Below are positions 1 to 5,237 of a stretch of 5,237 nucleotides of DNA, in pieces (positions within the stretch are counted from its first letter, which is position 1; each line of letters opens with the position of its first letter). A program made the translations under genes and the position numbers. The DNA is from Gallionellaceae bacterium (GTDB lineage Bacteria > Pseudomonadota > Gammaproteobacteria > Burkholderiales > Gallionellaceae), in NCBI GenBank assembly GCA_030646595.1, contig JAUSKS010000307.1, forward strand, positions 1 through 5,237. Reading direction: 5' to 3'. The notes under the pieces were generated by a model, which saw only the letters and a program-made list of their open reading frames with translations, searched no databases and had not been told where the DNA came from.

Positions 1-920
1 TTTTTCAGATAGCCCGCATAAGTTTTGGCTGTTTCCGGGCCGATATCGAAAATCATGTCGTCATCGTTGATGTCGGCCACTTTCTTGACGATAGCCCTTT
101 CATTGGCATCAAATTTTTTGCCCACCACCACATCCGTCGGCACCGGAATATCGCCGCCCTTGGCGCGCGCCGCCGCAATCAGCCGCTGCGCTTCGCCCAC
201 CAGATCGGCCTCATACAAGGACTTGCCGACGTTAAAACCGGCGGCCTTGATAAAGGTATTGGCAATGCCGCCGCCGACGATCAACTGATCCACGATGTGC
301 GACAGCGATTCCAGAACCGTGAGTTTGGTCGAAACTTTGGAGCCGCCGACAATGGCGACCATGGGGTGTGCCGGGCTTTTCAGCGCCTTGCCCAGTGCTT
401 CCAGCTCTGCCGCCAGCAAGGGGCCAGCACAAGCGATAGGTGCATATTTGGCCACCCCATGCGTAGAGGCCTGGGCGCGATGCGCGGTGCCAAAGGCATC
501 CATCGCATAAATGTCACATAGCTTGGCTATTTTTTGGCTCAGTTCATCGTTGTTTTTTCCTTCGCCTTTATTGAAGCGCACGTTTTCAAACAACACTACT
601 TCGCCGTTGGAAATCGTGAAACCGCCGCCCAGCCAGTCTTTGATCACGCGCACTTCTTTACCCAGCAATTCGGACAAGCGCTGTGCTACCGGCTTGAGCG
701 AATCGGCTTCGGAATAAACACCTTCTTCCGGGCGGCCCAGGTGGGACATCAACATTACCTTGGCCCCGGCCTGCATGGCATGTTGTATGGTGGGCAGCGA
801 AGCGCGGATACGGGTATCGTCGGTCACGCTGCCATCATCGGCTTGGGGCACATTCAAATCTTCGCGGATCAGGACACGTTTGCCCTTGAGATCCAGGTCG
901 GTCATTTTGATTATGGTCAT
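1..920 (-). CDS. pgk: Phosphoglycerate kinase, 3' end cut off by window edge
   Basis: This cytosolic enzyme transfers phosphate between 1,3-bisphosphoglycerate and ADP to give 3-phosphoglycerate and ATP; it runs in reverse in gluconeogenesis and the Calvin cycle. I translated 306 uninterrupted residues from the ATG at 920-918 down to the window edge. The family is usually about 390-400 residues, so roughly 90 C-terminal residues lie outside, including the end of the nucleotide-binding domain. Visible signatures are [11 protein letters not shown] (residues 15-25, substrate-binding N-domain), SHLGRP (59-64), ENVRFNKGE (112-120), [12 protein letters not shown] (141-152), [12 protein letters not shown] (189-200) and [11 protein letters not shown] (213-223). 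The start fits the usual N-terminus; a second ATG at codon 6 is less likely. The ribosome binding site is weak (only a GAAAG-like stretch), unlike those of gap and tkt. It is third in the tkt-gap-pgk operon, 88 bases after gap. Identity is near certain. Confidence 0.97.
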   Translation of the reverse strand, partial: MTIIKMTDLDLKGKRVLIREDLNVPQADDGSVTDDTRIRASLPTIQHAMQAGAKVMLMSHLGRPEEGVYSEADSLKPVAQRLSELLGKEVRVIKDWLGGGFTISNGEVVLFENVRFNKGEGKNNDELSQKIAKLCDIYAMDAFGTAHRAQASTHGVAKYAPIACAGPLLAAELEALGKALKSPAHPMVAIVGGSKVSTKLTVLESLSHIVDQLIVGGGIANTFIKAAGFNVGKSLYEADLVGEAQRLIAAARAKGGDIPVPTDVVVGKKFDANERAIVKKVADINDDDMIFDIGPETAKTYAGYLK

Positions 921-937
921 GGGTTTCTTTCGTTACA

Positions 938-995
938 GGGACTAGAGGCTAGGGACTAGAGGCTAGCAAAACCCTAGTCCCTAGCCTCCAGCCCC
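938..995 (-). promoter_or_regulatory. Long intercistronic RNA hairpin upstream of pgk
   Basis: The two inverted halves of the heptad array can pair. Positions 938-961 pair with 972-995 over 24 positions around a 10-base loop (962-971); the core 945-959/974-988 is a perfect 15-bp match. The three mismatches (941/992, 944/989, 960/973) are A-C in the plus strand, which become U-G wobbles in the minus-strand transcript, so the mRNA stem is unbroken. It ends 17 bases before the pgk ATG. No run of U follows it, so it is not a classical intrinsic terminator. A role in mRNA stability, processing or pgk translation is inference. Confidence 0.7.
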
Positions 996-1002
996 TAGCC
1001 CC
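938..1002. repeat. CTAG-rich heptad repeat array between gap and pgk
   Basis: The 88-base gap-pgk spacer is almost filled by a 7-base periodic sequence. On the plus strand a 14-base unit, GGGACTAGAGGCTA, occurs twice in exact tandem (938-951 and 952-965). After CAAAAC the periodicity resumes in inverted orientation as the heptads TAGTCCC, TAGCCTC, CAGCCCC and TAGCCCC (975-1002). The consensus on the minus strand is roughly GRGRCTA. CTAG, usually rare in proteobacterial DNA, occurs seven times in 57 bases (942, 949, 956, 963, 974, 981 and 995), mostly seven bases apart. It encodes nothing. It looks like a dispersed intergenic repeat element, but only one copy is in this window, so the dispersal is inferred. 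Confidence 0.85.
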
Positions 1003-1008
1003 TTCAAG

Positions 1009-2031
<1,023 letters not shown>

Positions 2032-4047
2032 TTACAAAACTTTTTTAACGGCCTTCACTACATTGTCGGTAGTGAATCCAAAATGTTTGAACAAGTCGCC
2101 TGCGGGTGCAGATTCGCCGAAGGTATCCATACCGACGACTGCGCCATCCAGCCCGACATATTTATACCAGAAGCCTGTTATGCCAGCCTCAACCGCGACC
2201 CGCTTGCTACCTTTGGGTAATACGCTGTCCTTGTAGGCTTGATCCTGGCGATCAAAAACATTGGTCGACGGCATGGACACCACGCGCACATTGATGCCTT
2301 CAGCGGCCAATGCTTTTTGTGCATCCATTGCCAGCGCCACTTCCGAGCCGGTAGCGATAATCACCGCTTGTGGCTTGCCGCCCGCGGCTTCTGACAGAAT
2401 GTAAGCACCTTTGCGGATGTTGGCGATTTGCGCCGCATCGCGCTTCTGGAAGGCCAGATTCTGGCGGCTGAAAATCAAGCTGCTTGGACCATCTTTACGT
2501 TCCACTGCCGCCACCCAGGATACGGCGGATTCCACTGTGTCGCAGGGACGCCAGACTTCCATGTTGGGGATGTAACGCAGGGTAGCAGTTTGTTCTACGG
2601 GCTGGTGCGTGGGGCCATCTTCACCCAGGCCGATAGAGTCATGCGTATACACAAAAATTACTCGCTGCTTCATCAGCGCCGCCATGCGCAAGGCATTGCG
2701 CGCGTATTCCGAGAACATCAGGAAGGTGCCGCCAAAAGGCAGCAGGCCGCCATGCAGCGCCATGCCGTTCATGATGGCCGACATACCAAATTCACGTACG
2801 CCATAGCTGATATAGTTGCCCGTGGTATTGGCGTGTACGTGCTTGGCACCTGTCCAGTTGGTCAGGTTGGAGCCAGTCAGGTCAGCCGAGCCGCCGAGAA
2901 ATTCCGGCAGTACCGGCACCAACGCGTTGATGGCGTTTTGTGAAGCTTTACGCGTGGCGATGGTTTCGGCTTTTTCGTTTATCTTGGCAATCACATCCGC
3001 AGCATGTTGCGCCCAGTTAGCAGGCAGCTCACCTTTCATGCGACGTTCAAATTCGGCTGCTTCTTTAGGGAACGCCTTGCGATATTCCGCAAATTTGTTG
3101 TTCCACAGTTTTTCCAGCCCCTCGCCCTTGGTGCGCGCATCCCAGGCTTCATAAACATGCTTGGGGATTTCAAAGGGCGGATATTTCCAGCCCATGAATT
3201 CACGCGTGGCAGCAATTTCCGCATCGCCCAGGGCGGCGCCGTGCACATCGTGCGTACCGGCCTTGTTGGGGGAACCCGCGCCGATGATGGTTTTGCAGCA
3301 AATCAGCGTAGGTTTGTCGGTGACAGCCTTGGCTTCCTTGATGGCTGCTTCCACTTCTTCCGGATCATGTCCTTCCACGTCGGCGATCACATGCCAGCCG
3401 TATGCTTCAAAACGCTTGGGGGTGTTGTCGGTAAACCAGCCGCCGACATGGCCATCAATGGAAATGTCGTTGTCGTCCCAGAATGCAATCAGCTTGCCCA
3501 AGCCCCAGGTTCCAGCCAGTGCACAAGACTCATGCGAAATGCCTTCCATCATGCAACCATCGCCCATGAATACATAAGTATGGTGGTTAACAATTTCATG
3601 GCCGGGGCGGTTGAATTCATGCGCCAGCATTTTTTCTGCCAGCGCAAAACCTACCGCATTGGTGATACCCTGGCCCAGTGGTCCGGTGGTGGTTTCCACG
3701 CCAGCGGTATAACCGTATTCGGGATGGCCTGGGGTTTTGGAATGCAGCTGACGGAAGCGCTTCAGTTCTTCTATCGGCAAATCATAGCCACTGAGATGCA
3801 ATAAAGAATAAAGCAGCATGGAGCCATGGCCGTTGGAAAATACAAAGCGGTCGCGATCCGGCCATTTGGGGTTGGCGGGATTGTGGCGCAGATGATGATT
3901 CCACAATACCTCGGCAATTTCCGCCATGCCCATGGGCGCACCGGGGTGACCGGAGTTGGCTTTTTGCACGGCGTCCATCGCCAGGGCACGAATTGCGCCA
4001 GTTGTATCATTAAACTTTGGGGGTCTTACCTTACGCACCGCAGCCAT
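2032..4047 (-). CDS. tkt: Transketolase
   Basis: Transketolase is a thiamine-diphosphate enzyme that moves two-carbon ketol units between sugar phosphates in the non-oxidative pentose phosphate pathway and the Calvin cycle. The protein has 671 residues, the usual length. Seen in order: GHPG (33-36), GPLGQG (122-127), and the thiamine-diphosphate/Mg motif from GDGCMMEG (162-169) to DDND (191-194). The middle pyrimidine-binding domain has YGVREFGM (415-422), whose Glu 419 matches the Glu that activates the cofactor. [15 protein letters not shown] follows at 469-483. The C-terminal domain (about 550-671) has IATGSEV and [13 protein letters not shown]. The ATG has GGGAGG seven bases upstream, which supports this start. 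It is the first gene of the tkt-gap-pgk operon; the same order in autotrophs suits Calvin-cycle regeneration of ribulose 5-phosphate, but no Calvin-specific gene is visible. Confidence 0.97.
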   Translation of the reverse strand: MAAVRKVRPPKFNDTTGAIRALAMDAVQKANSGHPGAPMGMAEIAEVLWNHHLRHNPANPKWPDRDRFVFSNGHGSMLLYSLLHLSGYDLPIEELKRFRQLHSKTPGHPEYGYTAGVETTTGPLGQGITNAVGFALAEKMLAHEFNRPGHEIVNHHTYVFMGDGCMMEGISHESCALAGTWGLGKLIAFWDDNDISIDGHVGGWFTDNTPKRFEAYGWHVIADVEGHDPEEVEAAIKEAKAVTDKPTLICCKTIIGAGSPNKAGTHDVHGAALGDAEIAATREFMGWKYPPFEIPKHVYEAWDARTKGEGLEKLWNNKFAEYRKAFPKEAAEFERRMKGELPANWAQHAADVIAKINEKAETIATRKASQNAINALVPVLPEFLGGSADLTGSNLTNWTGAKHVHANTTGNYISYGVREFGMSAIMNGMALHGGLLPFGGTFLMFSEYARNALRMAALMKQRVIFVYTHDSIGLGEDGPTHQPVEQTATLRYIPNMEVWRPCDTVESAVSWVAAVERKDGPSSLIFSRQNLAFQKRDAAQIANIRKGAYILSEAAGGKPQAVIIATGSEVALAMDAQKALAAEGINVRVVSMPSTNVFDRQDQAYKDSVLPKGSKRVAVEAGITGFWYKYVGLDGAVVGMDTFGESAPAGDLFKHFGFTTDNVVKAVKKVL

Positions 4048-4063
4048 TTACTTCCCTCCCTGA

Positions 4064-4078
4064 AATTCCATTGGAATT
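4064..4078. repeat. Perfect 7-bp inverted repeat in the tkt leader
   Basis: AATTCCA (4064-4070) and TGGAATT (4072-4078) form an exact dyad around one base. It lies between the predicted tkt transcription start (near 4096) and the tkt ribosome binding site, three bases before GGGAGGG. As RNA it would give only a 6-bp AU-rich hairpin with a 3-base loop. A downstream operator site is equally possible. The dyad is seen directly; its function is unknown. Confidence 0.5.
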
Positions 4079-4102
4079 AATTTTATGCCAAAAAAGGGGG
4101 CA

Positions 4103-4131
4103 ATTATGCCGCACTGCCCTGTTTTGGGCAA
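4103..4131 (-). promoter_or_regulatory. Sigma70-type promoter for tkt-gap-pgk
   Basis: On the minus strand, TTGCCC (4131-4126; 4 of 6 matches to TTGACA) and CATAAT (4108-4103; 5 of 6 matches to TATAAT) are separated by exactly 17 bases. The start of transcription would fall near 4096, leaving a leader of about 49 bases that carries the 4064-4078 dyad and the ribosome binding site. Spacing and position are good for the operon promoter. No start site was measured. Confidence 0.6.
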
Positions 4132-4154
4132 CAGCCGCAATACCCAAGATTAGA

Positions 4155-4184
4155 GACTGGGCAGTCAGGCTGCATTTTGTCAGG
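4155..4184. promoter_or_regulatory. Possible regulator-binding region in the divergent promoter
   Basis: A 12-base perfect dyad, GACTGGGCAGTC (4155-4166), lies about 59-70 bases upstream of the predicted tkt start, a typical distance for an activator such as a LysR-type protein. Overlapping its right side, GTCAGG is repeated directly at 4164-4169 and 4179-4184, 15 bases apart, next to the predicted promoter of the OsmC-family gene. Both patterns are short and could be chance. No regulator gene is in the window to support an assignment. Confidence 0.25.
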
Positions 4185-4210
4185 ACATTTCTCGTGTTTT
4201 ACTTAATAAT
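4182..4210 (+). promoter_or_regulatory. Possible promoter of the OsmC-family gene
   Basis: AGGACA (4182-4187; 4 of 6 matches to the -35 consensus) and AATAAT (4205-4210; 5 of 6 matches to the -10 consensus) are 17 bases apart. They would start transcription near 4217, just upstream of the AAGGAG ribosome binding site. A TTGTCA at 4177-4182 is a better -35 match but is 22 bases from this -10. The region is AT-rich and suitably placed, but the call is tentative. Confidence 0.35.
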
Positions 4211-4234
4211 TCAGCCTGTACTAAGGAGAACACG

Positions 4235-4651
4235 ATGAAAGCGCGCATCAAGTGGGTGGAACAGGTTTCATTTTTGGGAGAAACAGAAAGCAATCATGCT
4301 GTGCTGATGGACGGCGCACCAGAAGGCGGGGGGCGCAATCTGGGCCCGCGCCCAATGGAGCTGGTATTGCTTGGAACGGGTGGCTGCACGACCTATGATG
4401 TTATTCATATCCTTAAAAAAAGCCGCCAGCAAGTCACCGACTGTGTGGTTGAGATTCAAGCAGAGCGGGCCACGGAAGACCCCAAGGTGTTCACCAAAAT
4501 TCATTTTCATTTTATCGTCACCGGCAACGCCTTGAAAGCGGAACAGGTAGAGCGTGCTATCCAGCTTTCTGCCGAAAAATATTGCTCAGCCTCCATCATG
4601 CTGGGCAAGATGGCGGACATCACTCATGATTTTGAAGTGGTGCAGGAATAA
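4235..4651 (+). CDS. OsmC family protein, YhfA-like
   Basis: This is a 138-residue soluble protein of the OsmC/Ohr fold. OsmC and Ohr members are thiol peroxidases that reduce organic hydroperoxides; the YhfA branch is poorly characterised. It aligns by eye with E. coli YhfA along its length: the N-terminal MKARIKWVEQVSFLGE, the helix start PRPMELVLLGTGGCTTYDV with Cys 51, FTKIHFHFIVTG (86-97), and LSAEKYCSAS with Cys 117. Both cysteines expected for a redox pair are present, so peroxide or thiol chemistry is plausible but unproven. There is no signal peptide or membrane segment. The ATG follows AAGGAG with a 6-base spacer. It is transcribed divergently from tkt and is separated from the downstream pair by 81 bases, so it is probably a single-gene unit. 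Family membership is secure; the substrate is unknown. Confidence 0.93.
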   Translation: MKARIKWVEQVSFLGETESNHAVLMDGAPEGGGRNLGPRPMELVLLGTGGCTTYDVIHILKKSRQQVTDCVVEIQAERATEDPKVFTKIHFHFIVTGNALKAEQVERAIQLSAEKYCSASIMLGKMADITHDFEVVQE

Positions 4652-4687
4652 AAGGCGGGCTAGACGGACAGGCACAATCCTTTGCCA

Positions 4688-4696
4688 TGATAGAAT
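4688..4696 (+). promoter_or_regulatory. Extended -10 promoter candidate for the DUF433/DUF5615 pair
   Basis: TGATAGAAT holds a TG one base before TAGAAT (5 of 6 matches to TATAAT), the extended -10 arrangement that can work without a good -35. No convincing -35 was found at the right distance. Transcription would start near 4703, about 30 bases before the antitoxin ATG. Confidence 0.4.
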
Positions 4697-4720
4697 GCAG
4701 CCGTATTTGCGTTTCGAAGA

Positions 4721-4726
4721 AGGAGG
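4721..4726 (+). promoter_or_regulatory. Ribosome binding site fixing the DUF433 start
   Basis: AGGAGG sits six bases before the ATG at 4733. The in-frame GTG at 4727 directly abuts this site and could not be used from it, so the ATG is the start. Confidence 0.75.
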
Positions 4727-4732
4727 GTGCAA

Positions 4733-4981
4733 ATGAATGTAGACACGTTAAATTTTTTTAGTGGCCGGATTACTGTCGATCCAGAAATATGCAATGGTAA
4801 GCCCACCATTCGCGGCAAGCGGATTGCTGTGCAGACCATTTTGGAATATCTCGGTGCGGGGGAATCGGAAGAAGAAATTCTGAGCCAATACCCCAGCCTT
4901 CATTCCGATGACATTAAAACCTGCCTCCAATTTGCCGCCAGTTTCATGGGCAGGCGCTACGATTTGCAAAAAGTGGCGTAA
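4733..4981 (+). CDS. DUF433 domain protein, probable antitoxin
   Basis: This 82-residue protein is of the DUF433 family, small helical DNA-binding-like proteins often found immediately before a DUF5615 PIN-like gene and annotated as antitoxins. Nearly the whole protein is the domain: ITVDPEICNGKPTIRGKRIAV (residues 13-33) is the family hallmark, followed by the helix-turn-helix-like part with GAGESEEEILSQYPSLHSDDI (41-61) and a last helix, KTCLQFAASF (62-71). By analogy it would bind and neutralise the downstream protein and repress its own promoter; this is inferred from family and context. It has a strong ribosome binding site, so it should be made well relative to its partner. The TAA stop is followed immediately by the GTG of the next gene. 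Confidence 0.85.
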   Translation: MNVDTLNFFSGRITVDPEICNGKPTIRGKRIAVQTILEYLGAGESEEEILSQYPSLHSDDIKTCLQFAASFMGRRYDLQKVA

Positions 4982-5237
4982 GTGACCAGATTTTTGATTG
5001 ATGCTAACTTGCCATATCGATTTGGCTTGTGGCGCAGTGAAAGTTGCTTGCATGTTTTTGATTTGAACGATGAGTGGACGGACGCTAAAATTTGGCAATA
5101 TGCTGCCGAGCATGATTTGGTTATTGTCTCCAAAGACGCTGATTTTTCCGATTGGATCATGCTGAAAGACCTGCCACCCCGTGTTGTTCATCTACGCTTT
5201 GGCAACATGAAAATGCGTGATTTCCATGTGCTTATGC
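4982..5237 (+). CDS. DUF5615 PIN-like protein, putative toxin, cut off by window edge
   Basis: The first 85 residues are present with no stop before the edge; the family is usually about 110-125 residues, so the C-terminus is missing. PIN-like proteins are metal-dependent nucleases, and this family is taken as the toxin partner of DUF433. Seen: the opening strand RFLIDANLP with Asp 7, an acidic segment DLNDEWTDAKIW (27-38), the core LVIVSKDADFSDW (46-58) with Asp 52, 54 and 57, and a late strand VVHLRFGNM (68-76). The acidic residues fit a PIN active site. The start must be GTG at 4982: the codon before it is the antitoxin TAA, and the first internal ATG (codon 60) would remove the core. There is no clear ribosome binding site, only GTGG-like sequence inside the antitoxin gene, so translation probably depends on coupling to the antitoxin. 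Nuclease activity is inferred. Confidence 0.82.
   Translation, partial: MTRFLIDANLPYRFGLWRSESCLHVFDLNDEWTDAKIWQYAAEHDLVIVSKDADFSDWIMLKDLPPRVVHLRFGNMKMRDFHVLM

Noticed and set aside
534..959. A 141-codon plus-strand open frame opposite pgk
   Set aside because: The minus strand carries an unbroken PGK translation with all signatures; this frame has no recognisable protein features and runs into the heptad repeat.
938..1002. Intrinsic terminator between gap and pgk
   Set aside because: The stem is long, but on the minus strand it is followed by a mixed sequence (TGTAACGAAAG) rather than a run of U, and pgk follows in the same direction.
938..1002. CRISPR array
   Set aside because: The repeat unit is only 7 or 14 bases with no unique spacers, and the second half is inverted.
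3004..3804. A 266-codon open frame on the plus strand opposite tkt
   Set aside because: It lies wholly antisense to the intact, strongly recognisable transketolase gene, shows no family motif, and has no convincing ribosome binding site. It is a shadow of the coding strand.
4115..4130. TGCCC/GGGCA inverted repeat as a separate regulatory hairpin
   Set aside because: It has only five base pairs, and its right half is largely explained by the predicted -35 element of the tkt promoter. It lies upstream of the predicted transcription start, so it would not be in the mRNA.
4652..4720. Terminator after the OsmC-family gene
   Set aside because: Only a four-base GGCA/TGCC match (4671-4686) with no T-run was found, too weak to call.
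4727..4735. GTG at 4727 as the start of the DUF433 gene
   Set aside because: It directly abuts the AGGAGG ribosome binding site; the ATG at 4733 has a proper 6-base spacer.
4748..5191. A 147-codon minus-strand open frame spanning both DUF433 and DUF5615
   Set aside because: It is antisense to two recognised domain proteins and resembles no family I know.

Overview
The window reads as chromosomal DNA of a Gram-negative bacterium. The central-carbon proteins resemble those of proteobacteria, most likely a betaproteobacterium. This placement rests on remembered family resemblance of PGK (N-terminus [19 protein letters not shown]), GAPDH and transketolase; no search was run. The tkt-gap-pgk gene order is common in Nitrosomonadales-like, autotrophic and methylotrophic betaproteobacteria, but the genus cannot be fixed from here.

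The left four fifths (1-4047) is one minus-strand operon, transcribed right to left: transketolase (tkt, 4047-2032), glyceraldehyde-3-phosphate dehydrogenase (gap, 2007-1009) and phosphoglycerate kinase (pgk, from 920 and running off the left edge, so its C-terminal part is missing). A good sigma70-type promoter lies about 56-84 bases upstream of tkt. The tkt-gap junction is only 24 bases. The gap-pgk junction is 88 bases and is filled by an unusual heptad-repeat array rich in CTAG that folds into a long hairpin. Together the three enzymes link the pentose phosphates to lower glycolysis and gluconeogenesis; in an autotroph they would serve the Calvin cycle. The sequence alone does not say which role applies, because no rubisco or phosphoribulokinase gene is in view.

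The region 4048-4234 is a divergent promoter region. To its right, on the plus strand, lies a YhfA-like OsmC-family protein (4235-4651) with both redox cysteines. After an 81-base gap comes a compact type II toxin-antitoxin-like pair: a DUF433 antitoxin (4733-4981) and a DUF5615 PIN-like putative toxin that starts with GTG directly after the antitoxin stop (4982 to the right edge, incomplete).

Most of the window is ordinary housekeeping sequence. The parts worth a second look are the gap-pgk intercistronic repeat, the zero-gap, same-frame stop/start junction of the toxin-antitoxin pair, and the small dyads in the divergent promoter region. I saw no rRNA, tRNA, CRISPR array, insertion sequence or prophage gene.
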